Shown: piece by piece, positions 45,330 to 54,022 of the stretch
Position numbering within the stretch: the stretch's first letter is position 1
Layout of the letters: the number at the start of each line of letters is the position of its first letter
Assembly: GCF_000725885.1 (NCBI RefSeq)
Contig: NZ_JODR01000018.1
Coordinates: 261,639 to 325,638, forward strand
DNA from: Streptomyces albus subsp. albus
GTDB lineage: Bacteria > Actinomycetota > Actinomycetes > Streptomycetales > Streptomycetaceae
Direction of reading: 5' to 3'
DNA: 64,000 nt
Notes under the pieces: model-generated
The model's input: the letters and a program-made list of their open reading frames with translations, nothing else
Databases searched by the model: none
Told to the model about the DNA's origin: nothing
Program-made: the position numbers and the translations under genes

Positions 45330-46202
45330 ATGCGACTGGGTGCCGTGGTCCTGACCATGGGCAACCGCCCCGACGAGCTGCGGGCGCTGCTCGACTCGGT
45401 GGCCGGGCAGAAGGGCGACCCGATCGAGGTCGTCGTGGTGGGTAACGGGGCGCCGTTGCCGAAGCTGCCGGAAGGTGTACGGAAGGTCGAGCTTCCGGAA
45501 AACCTCGGCATCCCCGGGGGCCGCAACGTCGGCATCGAGGCGTTCGGCCCCGCGGGGAGCGAGGTGGACGCGCTGCTCTTCCTGGACGACGACGGGCTGC
45601 TGCCCCACACCGACACGGCCGAACTGGTGCGCGAGGCGTTCGCGGCGGATCCGCGGCTGGGCATCATCAGCTTCCGGATCGCCGACCCGGACACCGGGGT
45701 CACCCAGCGCCGCCACGTACCCCGGCTGCGCGCCTCCGACCCGATGCGCTCCTCGAAGGTCACCACCTTCCTCGGCGGCGCCAACGCCGTGCGCACCCGG
45801 GTGCTGGCCGAAGTCGGCGGCCTGCCCGACGAGTTCTTCTACGCGCACGAGGAGACCGACCTGGCCTGGCGGGCCCTGGACGCCGGCTGGGGCATCGAGT
45901 ACCGCGCCGACATGGTGCTGCACCACCCCACCACAGCCCCCAGCAGGCACGCCGTCTACCACCGGATGGTGGCCCGCAACCGGGTGTGGCTGGCCCGCCG
46001 CAACCTGCCCGCCCTGCTGGTCCCCGTCTACCTGGGCGTCTGGCTGCTGCTCACCCTCGCCCGCCGCCCGTCCCTGCCGGCGCTCCGCGCCTGGATGGGC
46101 GGTTTCAAGGAGGGCTGGACGACGCCCGCCGGTCCCCGCCGGCCCATGCGGTGGCGTACGGTATGGCGTCTGACGCGGCTCGGACGCCCGCCCGTCATCT
46201 GA
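45330..46202 (+). CDS. Family 2 glycosyltransferase
   Basis: 290 residues from ATG 45330 (GGGAAG and GGAGGG upstream); GTG 45309, overlapping the previous stop, would add 7. The GT-A fold opens with LGAVVLTMGNRPDELRALL. It has NLGIPGGRNVGIEAFG, the metal-binding LFLDDDG near 90 and the acceptor segment EETDLAWRALDAGW near 176. A C-terminal hydrophobic helix probably anchors it to the membrane. It would add a sugar to the lipid-linked or polyol-phosphate product of the cluster. Confidence 0.87.
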   Translation: MRLGAVVLTMGNRPDELRALLDSVAGQKGDPIEVVVVGNGAPLPKLPEGVRKVELPENLGIPGGRNVGIEAFGPAGSEVDALLFLDDDGLLPHTDTAELVREAFAADPRLGIISFRIADPDTGVTQRRHVPRLRASDPMRSSKVTTFLGGANAVRTRVLAEVGGLPDEFFYAHEETDLAWRALDAGWGIEYRADMVLHHPTTAPSRHAVYHRMVARNRVWLARRNLPALLVPVYLGVWLLLTLARRPSLPALRAWMGGFKEGWTTPAGPRRPMRWRTVWRLTRLGRPPVI

Positions 46203-46269
46203 CAAGCTCTCCTTCTGAGAGCATCGGCTCCACAAGCCCCTGCGCAGTGTGAGGACGAAAGTTTCCAAC

Positions 46270-47232
46270 GTGAGCGAGACAACCCACGACAGTGCGGACA
46301 GCGCCGACAGCGCGGTGGGTGTGGCCCCTCCGCCGTCACCGGACGACCGTCTGACCCCGGCCGAACTCGCGGCCAAGTACGGCCTGTCGGTGAGCGGGGC
46401 CCGCCCCTCGCTGCCCGATTACGTACGGCAGCTGTGGGCCAGGCGACACTTCATTCTCGCCTTCTCCCGGGCAAAGCTGACGGCACAGTACAGCCAGGCC
46501 AAGCTGGGCCAGTTGTGGCAGGTCGCCACCCCGCTGCTGAACGCGGCGGTCTACTTCTTCATCTTCGGCGTGCTGCTGGGCGGCCGGGACGGTACCCCGG
46601 GCGGCAAGGAGAACTACGTCCCGTTCCTGGTCACCGGGGTGTTCGTCTTCACCTTCACGCAGACCTCGGTGCTCAACGGGGTACGGGCGATCTCCTCGAA
46701 CCTGGGACTGGTGCGGGCGCTGCACTTCCCCCGCGCCTCCCTGCCGATCTCCGTCTCGCTCCAGCAGCTCCAGCAGCTGCTCTTCTCGATGATCGTCCTG
46801 ATCGTCATCCTGATCGGCTTCGGACAGTTCCCCGCCTGGTCGTGGCTGCTGATCGTGCCGACGCTCGTCCTCCAGTTCGGCTTCAACACCGGGCTGGCGC
46901 TCATCATGGCCCGGCTCGGCAGCAAGACCCCGGACCTGGCCCAGCTGATGCCGTTCGTCACCCGTACGTGGATGTACGCGTCCGGCGTGATGTTCCCCCT
47001 CCAGCACATGCTGCAGACCCGGGCGAGCGCGCCGGGCTGGCTGGTGGACGTGCTCCAGGCCAACCCCGCGGCCGTCTACATGGACCTCATGCGGTTCGCG
47101 TTCATCGACGAGTACACCGGTGCGGACCTGCCGCCGCACGTGTGGGCGCTCGCGCTCGGCTGGGCGGTGGTCGTGGGCCTCGGCGGATTTGTTTTCTTCT
47201 GGAAGGCGGAGGAGCGTTATGGCCGTGGCTGA
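46270..47232 (+). CDS. ABC-2 type polysaccharide/teichoic-acid exporter permease (TagG-like)
   Basis: 320 residues. A polar N-terminal 60 residues precede six membrane segments; the cytoplasmic run RAKLTAQYSQAKLGQLWQVATPLLNA is typical of ABC-2 permeases that export teichoic acids or O-antigen. GTG 46270 was taken as the start; GTG 46249 would add 7 residues. It overlaps the ATPase gene by 14 bp. Confidence 0.87.
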   Translation: MSETTHDSADSADSAVGVAPPPSPDDRLTPAELAAKYGLSVSGARPSLPDYVRQLWARRHFILAFSRAKLTAQYSQAKLGQLWQVATPLLNAAVYFFIFGVLLGGRDGTPGGKENYVPFLVTGVFVFTFTQTSVLNGVRAISSNLGLVRALHFPRASLPISVSLQQLQQLLFSMIVLIVILIGFGQFPAWSWLLIVPTLVLQFGFNTGLALIMARLGSKTPDLAQLMPFVTRTWMYASGVMFPLQHMLQTRASAPGWLVDVLQANPAAVYMDLMRFAFIDEYTGADLPPHVWALALGWAVVVGLGGFVFFWKAEERYGRG

Positions 47233-48064
47233 GCACACCGAGCGAAGCGGAGCACCCGCCGCGTCCGGTCAGGGGACCGAGGCCCAGGCCGCTGTGGCGG
47301 CGACCCCCTGGGTGCCGACGGTCATCGCCGAGGACCTGCACATCGTCTACCGCGTCTACGGCGGCGCCAAGGGCAGGGGCAGCGCCACCGCGGCCCTCAA
47401 CCGCATCATCCGGCGCAAGCCGGGCGGCGGTATGCGCGAGGTCCACGCGGTGCGCGGGGTCAGCTTCACCGCCTACCGGGGCCAGGCCATCGGCCTGATC
47501 GGCTCGAACGGTTCGGGCAAGTCCACGCTGCTCAAGGCCGTGGCCGGGCTGCTGCCGGCCGAGAGCGGCCGGGTCTACACCGACGGCCAGCCCTCGCTGC
47601 TGGGCGTCAACGCGGCGATGATGAACGATCTGACCGGCGAGCGGAACGTCATCCTCGGCGGTCTGGCCATGGGCATGTCCCGGGAGGAGATCGGCCGCCG
47701 CTACCAGGACATCGTCGACTTCTCCGGCATCAACGAGAAGGGCGACTTCATCACCCTGCCGATGCGCACCTATTCCTCCGGCATGGCGGCCCGGCTGCGC
47801 TTCTCCATCGCCGCGGCCAAGAACCACGACGTCCTCATGATCGACGAGGCGCTGGCCACCGGTGACAAGAAGTTCCAGAAGCGCTCGGAGGCCCGCATCC
47901 GCGAGCTGCGCAAGGAGGCCGGCACGGTCTTCCTCGTCAGCCACAACAACAAGTCGATCCGCGACACCTGCGAGCGGGTGCTGTGGCTGGAGAAGGGCCA
48001 GCTGCTGCTCGACGGGCCCACGGACGAGGTCCTCAAGGAGTACGAGAAGTTCACCAGCAAGTAG
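47219..48064 (+). CDS. ABC exporter ATP-binding protein (TagH-like)
   Basis: 281 residues. Walker A GSNGSGKST lies near 96, signature YSSGM near 181 and Walker B VLMIDEA near 203. The short signature and the GERNVILGG/TGDKKFQKRS segments are those of the TagH/Wzt-type ATPases that drive cell-surface polymer export. No C-terminal polymer-recognition domain follows. The ATG has GGAGG 6 bp upstream, within the permease gene. The operon ends at the terminator at 48136. Confidence 0.9.
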   Translation: MAVAEHTERSGAPAASGQGTEAQAAVAATPWVPTVIAEDLHIVYRVYGGAKGRGSATAALNRIIRRKPGGGMREVHAVRGVSFTAYRGQAIGLIGSNGSGKSTLLKAVAGLLPAESGRVYTDGQPSLLGVNAAMMNDLTGERNVILGGLAMGMSREEIGRRYQDIVDFSGINEKGDFITLPMRTYSSGMAARLRFSIAAAKNHDVLMIDEALATGDKKFQKRSEARIRELRKEAGTVFLVSHNNKSIRDTCERVLWLEKGQLLLDGPTDEVLKEYEKFTSK

Positions 48065-48135
48065 CGTCCGGCGGGGTCGGCCGTCAGCGGCCCGCCCCGC
48101 CCTGCGGGCCCGGCCGGTTTCCCCGCACGCCTTGC

Positions 48136-48175
48136 GCGGCCCGCCGCCCCGGTGTCTCCCGGGGCGGCGGGCCGC
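48136..48175 (+). terminator. Strong terminator of the polymer-export operon
   Basis: Perfect 17-bp arms (48136-48152 and 48159-48175) with a 6-nt loop TGTCTC, followed by TTCGT. Confidence 0.9.
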
Positions 48176-48322
48176 TTCGTCGTGGAGGCGGCGGCCCAGG
48201 GGGAGGGGTGCCCACGGCGCGGGCCCTGCGGCCGGGTGCGCCGGCGCACACCGCGGCCACACGCCGGCATGTGCTGTCGGTGACGTGCCGCGCCGCCGTC
48301 CGCGTCGGGCAGGATGGGCGGC

Positions 48323-49090
48323 ATGCGGGCGAACGGTGCGGCGACGGGCGCGGCCCCTCCCGGGCGGCCCCGCCCGGCAGCGGGGTCCGGCGGCGCCACG
48401 GAAGCGGGCGGGACCGGCGGCGGAAGCCGCTACCACCACGGCGACCTGCGCAACGCGCTGCTGCGGGCAGCCGTCGCGCTGGCGGCCGAGGGCGGGCCCG
48501 ACGCCGTGGTGCTCCGCGCCGCGGCCCGCCAGGCCGGCGTCTCCGCCACCGCCGCCTACCGGCACTTCGACGGCCACGGCGAGCTGCTCGGCGCCGTCGC
48601 CGAGCACGCCCGCCGGCGCCTCGTCACCCGTATGGAAGCCGCCCGCCGGCAGACCCGCGGCGGCACCGGACGTGAGGCGGCACGGGAGCGCTTGCTGACC
48701 CTTGGCCGCGGCTACCTCGGCTTCGCCCGGGAGGAACCCGGCCTCTACCGCACGGCCTTCCGCCACCGGCCCTGCGGCTCCGCGGGCCGTCCCGGTACGG
48801 GCACCCCGGCCGGCTCGCCAGGGCCCCGGTCCGGCTGGGGGAGCCGCCCGCTCGCGGTGCTCGCCGCGGCCCTGGACGAGGCCGTCGCCGCCGGACTCGT
48901 CCCGGCCGGGCGCCGGGCCGGGGCCGAGCTGAGCGCCTGGGCCATGCTCCACGGCGCCGCCATGCTTCTCCTCGACGGCCCGCTCGGCGCCCTCGGCGAG
49001 GAGGAGGCCGCTCGTGTGCTCGATCGGGTGCCGCACGACATCGTGGCCGGACTGACCGCTCCCGAAGGCCCCGGCACGCGCTCACTCTGA
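48323..49090 (+). CDS. TetR-family transcriptional regulator
   Basis: 255 residues. After a 35-residue Gly/Ala-rich tail the HTH domain shows YHHGDLRNALLRAAVALAAEGG and the recognition helix AARQAGVSATAAYRHF. The C-terminal domain resembles WHG/TetR_C types (AWAMLHGAAMLLLDGPLG). The ligand and target are unknown; it lies directly upstream of the hopanoid operon on the same strand. CAGGAT lies 7 nt before ATG 48323, a leaderless-type arrangement; ATG 48314 is an alternative. Confidence 0.85.
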   Translation: MRANGAATGAAPPGRPRPAAGSGGATEAGGTGGGSRYHHGDLRNALLRAAVALAAEGGPDAVVLRAAARQAGVSATAAYRHFDGHGELLGAVAEHARRRLVTRMEAARRQTRGGTGREAARERLLTLGRGYLGFAREEPGLYRTAFRHRPCGSAGRPGTGTPAGSPGPRSGWGSRPLAVLAAALDEAVAAGLVPAGRRAGAELSAWAMLHGAAMLLLDGPLGALGEEEAARVLDRVPHDIVAGLTAPEGPGTRSL

Positions 49091-49318
49091 CGGGTGATCG
49101 GGTCCGTCCGCTCAGGGATGCTGACCCACCGCACGGGGGATTGATGTACGGCGTAAGCTGTTTCGGTGCTGATTCGCAGTAACTCGGGCGAACCGGCCTC
49201 GGCCGCTCTGTGCCGCTGGCCGCTTCCGCAGGCCAGCGTGCGCGGCGTGTCCGAAATAGGATGTTCTGGCGCGGCGGTGTAGAAACGGAGATGTGACGGC
49301 AATGGCCATGGGCAGCAC
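49091..49318 (+). promoter_or_regulatory. Upstream region of the hopanoid operon
   Basis: A 228-bp gap of lower GC than its surroundings, with AT-rich patches at 49140-49165 and 49255-49295, where the operon promoter must lie. No consensus pair could be chosen with confidence. No terminator hairpin after the TetR gene is evident. Confidence 0.4.
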
Positions 49319-50251
49319 GTGGTGACCCCGGAGGAGGACGCGCAGGCGAGCGCGGTGCTCTCCAAGGCCAAGGCGGAGAACTTCCCGGTGGCGCCCCGCT
49401 TCCTACCCCGTGCGTGGCGGGACGACCTGATGGCCGTCTACGGATTCGCCCGCCTGGTCGACGACATCGGGGACGGCGACCTGGACGACGCCCCCGAGCA
49501 CGCGCGCACCCTCGGACTGGCTCCCGACCAGGCCGGCGACACACTCGCGATGCTCGACGCGTTCGAAGCCGACCTGCTCAAGGTGTTCGACGGCTCCCAC
49601 CAGACCGGCGGCGCCGCGCCGTCCCCGGGCGGCGGGCCGGCCCACCCGCTGCTGCGGGCCCTCGTCCCCACCGTCCACCGCCGCGGACTGACCGCCGAGC
49701 CGTTCCTCGCCCTGGTCGAGGCCAACCGGCAGGACCAGAAGATCCGCCGCTACGCCACCTGGAGCGAACTCCTCGCCTACTGCGAGCTGTCGGCCAACCC
49801 GGTCGGCCGCCTCGTCCTGGCCATCACCGGCACCGCGACACCCGAACGGGTACACCGCTCCGACGCGGTCTGCACCGGGCTCCAGATCGTCGAACACCTC
49901 CAGGACGTGGCCGAGGACCTGGCCCGGGACCGCATCTACCTCCCGGCCGAGGACATGGACCGTTTCCGGGTCGGCGAGGCCGATCTGGCGGCCCCCACCG
50001 CGAACGCCTCGGTGCGCGCCCTGATCGCTTTCGAGGCCGACCGCGCACTGGGGCTGCTGGACGAGGGCACACCGCTGGTGCGCAGCGTCCACGGCAGGCT
50101 GCGGCTGCTGCTCGCCGGGTTCACCGGCGGCGGCCGGGCGGCGGTCCGGGCACTGCGGGCCGCACGGTACGACGTACTGGCAGGGGCTCCCCGGGCCGGC
50201 GCCGCCAGCGTGCTGCGCGCCTCCTGGGCGAGCCTGCGAGGAGAGGGGTGA
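49319..50251 (+). CDS. hpnC: Squalene synthase HpnC (hydroxysqualene-forming)
   Basis: 310 residues of the squalene/phytoene synthase fold. The first Asp-rich motif is LVDDIGD (about 41-47). The second region is EHLQDVAEDLARDRIYLP (about 180), where the QDxxED variant is typical of HpnC. By analogy with characterised HpnC it converts presqualene diphosphate to hydroxysqualene. Start GTG 49319, or GTG 49322, both with a poor ribosome site. Confidence 0.9.
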   Translation: MVTPEEDAQASAVLSKAKAENFPVAPRFLPRAWRDDLMAVYGFARLVDDIGDGDLDDAPEHARTLGLAPDQAGDTLAMLDAFEADLLKVFDGSHQTGGAAPSPGGGPAHPLLRALVPTVHRRGLTAEPFLALVEANRQDQKIRRYATWSELLAYCELSANPVGRLVLAITGTATPERVHRSDAVCTGLQIVEHLQDVAEDLARDRIYLPAEDMDRFRVGEADLAAPTANASVRALIAFEADRALGLLDEGTPLVRSVHGRLRLLLAGFTGGGRAAVRALRAARYDVLAGAPRAGAASVLRASWASLRGEG

Positions 50252-51240
50252 GGGGCACGGTGGGGAACACACCGAAGACCGCCAGATCGATCCGTTCCGC
50301 GACCGCTCCCGTGTCGCAGCCCTCCCCGCAGGTGACCGCCGCCTACCGGTACTGCGAGGCCGTCACCGGGCAGCAGGCCCGCAACTTCGCCTACGGCATC
50401 CGGCTGCTGCCCGGACCCAAACGGCAGGCCATGTCCGCGCTGTACGCGTTCTCCCGCCGTGTGGACGACATCGGTGACGGCGACCTGCCCGCCGAGGCCA
50501 AGAAGGAGCGCCTGGAGCAGACGCGGTCGCTGCTCGCGCGGATCAAGGACCGGAAGGTGGCCGAGGACGACACCGACCCGGTCGCCGTCGCGCTCACCCA
50601 CGCCGCCGACCGGTTCCCCCTGCCGCTGGACGCGCTCGACGAACTGATCGACGGAGTACTGCTGGACGTCGCCGGCACCACCTACCGCACCTGGGACGAC
50701 CTCAAGGGCTACTGTCGCTGCGTGGCCGGCGCCATCGGACGGCTCTCGCTCGGCGTCTTCGGGACGGTGCCCGGCGCACGGGACGCCGTCCGCGCCCCCG
50801 AATACGCCGACACTTTGGGCCTGGCACTCCAACTGACCAATATTCTCAGGGACGTTCGGGAAGACGCGGAGGACGGACGTACCTATCTCCCTGCCGAGGA
50901 CCTCGAGAAATTTGGCTGTGCCGACGGATTCAACAGCGATACGGTGCAGCCCGGTGCCGACTTCACCGGGCTGGTGCATTTCGAGGTCCGGCGCGCCCGC
51001 GCGCTGTTCGCCGAGGGTTACCGGCTGCTGCCCCTGCTCGACCGGCGCTCCGGTGCCTGCGTGGCCGCCATGGCGGGCATCTACCACCGGCTGCTCGACC
51101 GCATCGCGGCGGACCCCGCCGCCGTACTGCGCGGCCGGGTCTCCCTGCCCGGACACGAGAAGGCGTACGTGGCGGTACGGGGACTCTCCGGCCTCGACAC
51201 CCGCCAGGCCGTGCGGCAGGCAGCACGGCGGAGCGCCTGA
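50248..51240 (+). CDS. hpnD: Presqualene diphosphate synthase HpnD
   Basis: 330 residues. Asp-rich motifs are RRVDDIGD (about 70) and NILRDVREDAEDGRTYLP (about 196), both intact as in enzymes that condense two farnesyl diphosphates to presqualene diphosphate. GTG 50248 overlaps the hpnC stop (GTGA) and has AGGAG 4 bp upstream; GTG 50260 is an equally possible start. A 93-bp gap separates it from hpnE. Confidence 0.92.
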   Translation: MRGTVGNTPKTARSIRSATAPVSQPSPQVTAAYRYCEAVTGQQARNFAYGIRLLPGPKRQAMSALYAFSRRVDDIGDGDLPAEAKKERLEQTRSLLARIKDRKVAEDDTDPVAVALTHAADRFPLPLDALDELIDGVLLDVAGTTYRTWDDLKGYCRCVAGAIGRLSLGVFGTVPGARDAVRAPEYADTLGLALQLTNILRDVREDAEDGRTYLPAEDLEKFGCADGFNSDTVQPGADFTGLVHFEVRRARALFAEGYRLLPLLDRRSGACVAAMAGIYHRLLDRIAADPAAVLRGRVSLPGHEKAYVAVRGLSGLDTRQAVRQAARRSA

Positions 51241-51333
51241 TGGCCCCGAGGACAGGCAGCGGGGCAACTCGCCGCGGGGACGCGGCGTCCGAGCGGGCGC
51301 GGACCAGCAGCGGCAGCGAGGGGAGGAGCGTCC

Positions 51334-52791
51334 ATGACAGCGGACGAGAAACGGTCCGATGACCGGTCCGGCGGCTCCCGGCGCGCCGTGGTGCTCGGCG
51401 GCGGCCTGGCGGGCACGACGGCCGCGCTACGGCTCGCCGAGGCCGGCCTGGAGACCACCCTCGTGGAGACCCGGCCCCGGCTGGGCGGACTGGCCTTCTC
51501 CTTCCACCGCGACTCCGCCGCAGGCCCGCTGACCGTCGACAACGGCCAGCACGTCTACCTGCGCTGCTGCACCGCCTACGGATGGTTCCTCAAGCGGGTC
51601 GGCGCCGCCCGTCTCGCCCCGCTCCAGGACCGGCTGGACGTGCCGGTGCTGGACGTCGGCGGGCCCCGGCCGCGGCTGGGCCGGCTGCGCCGCACCGCGC
51701 TGCCCGTCCCGCTCCACCTGGCGGCGAGCCTGAGCACCTACCCGCACCTGTCGCCGGCCGAGCGGCTGTCGGTGGCCCGCGCCGCGCTCGCCCTCAAGGG
51801 GCTCGACCCGGCCGACCCCGCGCTGGACGCCATCGACTTCGGCACCTGGCTGCACCGGCACGGCCAGTCGGCCCGCACCGTCGAGGCCCTGTGGGACCTG
51901 GTGGGCACCGCCACCCTCAACGCCCGCGCCCCGCACGCCTCCATGGCGCTGGCCGCGATGGTCTTCAAGACCGGGCTGCTCAGCGAGCCGGGCGCCGCGG
52001 ACATCGGCTGGGCCCATGTGCCGCTCGGCGACATCCACGACGGTCTGGCCCGGGCCGCGCTCGACAAGGCGGGCGTGCGCACCCTGCTGCGCACTCGCGC
52101 ACGGGCCCTCGAAGCGGACGACGAGGCCGGCTGGCGCGTGACGCTCGACGAAGGAGCCGACGGAGCCGGGCAGCTGACGGCCGGCACGGTCGTGCTCGCC
52201 GTACCGCAGCGCGAGGCGCACCGGCTGCTGCCCCCCGGGGCCCTGGCCGACCCGGGCAGGCTGCTGGACATCGGCACCGCACCCATCCTCAACGTGCACG
52301 TCGTCTACGACCGCAAGGTGCTGCGCCGTCCCTTCTTCACCGCGCTGGGCACCCCCGTCCAGTGGGTCTTCGACCGCACCGAGGCCTCCGGACTGACCGG
52401 CGGCGGCCAGTACCTGGCGCTGTCCCAGTCCGTGGCGCAGCAGGAGATCGACCTGCCGGTCGCCGCCCTGCGCGAGCGGTACCTGCCCGAACTCGAGCGG
52501 CTGCTGCCGGCCGCGCGGGGCGCCCGCGTACGTGACTTCTTCGTCACCCGCGAGCGCACCGCCACGTTCGCGCCGACACCCGGCGTGGAACGGCTGCGGC
52601 CCGGCGCGCGTACCTTCGCGCCCGGCGTCTACCTGGCCGGCGCGTGGACCGCCACCGGCTGGCCCGCGACGATGGAGGGCGCCGTCCGCAGCGGTGCGCG
52701 TGCCGCACGGGAGGCACTCGCCGCGCTGGGCCGTCCCCATGGGAAGGAACCGGTCCCCGGCAGCGAAGGAAGGGCCCATGAGCACCACTGA
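51334..52791 (+). CDS. hpnE: Hydroxysqualene dehydroxylase HpnE
   Basis: 485 residues, an FAD amine-oxidase/phytoene-desaturase-fold enzyme with N-terminal VVLGGGLAGTTAALRLAEAG and the GQHVYLRCCTAYGWFL block specific to HpnE. It reduces hydroxysqualene to squalene, the third step from farnesyl diphosphate. The C-terminal FAD segment is YLAGAWTATGWPATMEGAVRSG. It overlaps the next gene by 14 bp. Confidence 0.92.
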   Translation: MTADEKRSDDRSGGSRRAVVLGGGLAGTTAALRLAEAGLETTLVETRPRLGGLAFSFHRDSAAGPLTVDNGQHVYLRCCTAYGWFLKRVGAARLAPLQDRLDVPVLDVGGPRPRLGRLRRTALPVPLHLAASLSTYPHLSPAERLSVARAALALKGLDPADPALDAIDFGTWLHRHGQSARTVEALWDLVGTATLNARAPHASMALAAMVFKTGLLSEPGAADIGWAHVPLGDIHDGLARAALDKAGVRTLLRTRARALEADDEAGWRVTLDEGADGAGQLTAGTVVLAVPQREAHRLLPPGALADPGRLLDIGTAPILNVHVVYDRKVLRRPFFTALGTPVQWVFDRTEASGLTGGGQYLALSQSVAQQEIDLPVAALRERYLPELERLLPAARGARVRDFFVTRERTATFAPTPGVERLRPGARTFAPGVYLAGAWTATGWPATMEGAVRSGARAAREALAALGRPHGKEPVPGSEGRAHEHH

Positions 52792-53968
52792 CGTACCGAG
52801 CACAGCCAGTACGGGCCCCACAGCCGGCCCGCCAGCACCGCACCAAGGAGACCCTGTGACCCCGGCGAAGCAGCATCTCGCGCAGGCGGACGACGCAGTC
52901 GAGGAGAGCGCCGGCTCTCAAGAGGCCGGCGCCCGGGGCGTGACCGCGCTGCTGGACCGCGGGCGCGCGCTGACCACCCCGGTGCTGCGGGCCGCGGTCG
53001 AGCGGCTGGCCCCGCCGATGGACACCGTGGCCGCCTACCACTTCGGCTGGATCGACGCCGAGGGCCGGCCCTCCGACGCCGCGGGCGGCAAGGCGGTACG
53101 GCCGGCGCTGGCGCTGCTGTCCGCCGAGGCCGCCGGCGCCCCGCCCGAGGCCGGCATCCCCGGCGCGGTCGCCGTCGAACTGGTGCACAACTTCTCGCTG
53201 CTCCACGACGACCTGATGGACGGCGACGAACAGCGCCGCCACCGCGACACCGTCTGGAAGGTGCACGGCCCCGCCCAGGCCATCCTCGTCGGTGACGCCC
53301 TCTTCGCACTCGGCAGCGAGATACTGCTGGAGATGGGCACGGTCGAGGCAGGCCGGGCCACCCGGCGGCTGACCGTCGCCTCGCGCAAGCTCATCGACGG
53401 CCAGGCGCAGGACATCTCCTACGAGCACCGCGACCTGGTGACCGTCGAGGAGTGCCTGCACATGGAAGGCAACAAGACGGGCGCCCTGCTGGCCTGCGCC
53501 GCCTCCATCGGCGCCGTCCTCGGCGGCGCGGACGACCGCACGGCCGACGCACTGGAGGCCTACGGCCACCACCTCGGGCTCGCCTTCCAGGCCGTCGACG
53601 ATCTGCTCGGCATCTGGGGCGACCCCCAGTCTACCGGCAAGCAGGCCTGGAGCGATCTGCGCCAGCGCAAGAAATCGCTGCCCGTGGCCGCCGCCCTCGG
53701 CTCCGAAGGCCCCGCCGCCGCCCGGCTGGCCAAGCTGCTGGCCGAGGACGCACAGAAGAGCCAGGCCGAGTTCGAGGACTTCCACGAGGCGGAGTTCGCC
53801 GAGCGGGCCGCGCTCATCGAGGAGGCCGGGGGCCGCGAGTGGACCTCCCAGGAGGCACAGCGGCAGCACACCACCGCCATTCAGGCGCTCGACTCGATCC
53901 CGATGCCGGGCAGAGTGCGCGAACAGTTCGCCGCTCTCGCCGACTTCGTCGTCGTACGGCAAAGGTGA
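52778..53968 (+). CDS. Polyprenyl diphosphate synthase (farnesyl/geranylgeranyl type)
   Basis: 396 residues. The first Asp-rich motif is HDDLMDGD (about 146-153) and the second is VDDLLGIWGD (about 276), with GNKTGALL between. It makes the prenyl diphosphate used by HpnD, so farnesyl diphosphate is the expected product, but chain length cannot be read with certainty. The first 50 residues are a low-complexity extension absent from most relatives. A GAAGGAAGG ribosome site lies in the end of hpnE. Confidence 0.9.
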   Translation: MSTTDVPSTASTGPTAGPPAPHQGDPVTPAKQHLAQADDAVEESAGSQEAGARGVTALLDRGRALTTPVLRAAVERLAPPMDTVAAYHFGWIDAEGRPSDAAGGKAVRPALALLSAEAAGAPPEAGIPGAVAVELVHNFSLLHDDLMDGDEQRRHRDTVWKVHGPAQAILVGDALFALGSEILLEMGTVEAGRATRRLTVASRKLIDGQAQDISYEHRDLVTVEECLHMEGNKTGALLACAASIGAVLGGADDRTADALEAYGHHLGLAFQAVDDLLGIWGDPQSTGKQAWSDLRQRKKSLPVAAALGSEGPAAARLAKLLAEDAQKSQAEFEDFHEAEFAERAALIEEAGGREWTSQEAQRQHTTAIQALDSIPMPGRVREQFAALADFVVVRQR

Positions 53969-54022
53969 GCGCCCCCGGCACCTGACGGTTCCGATTCATC
54001 GGACACTTCGGAAGGAGAAGGG

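Noticed and set aside
50200..50260. Possible fusion of hpnC and hpnD into one polypeptide
   Set aside because: hpnC has a normal stop and hpnD continues in another frame with its own GTG; the long open frame before it is a shadow of hpnC.
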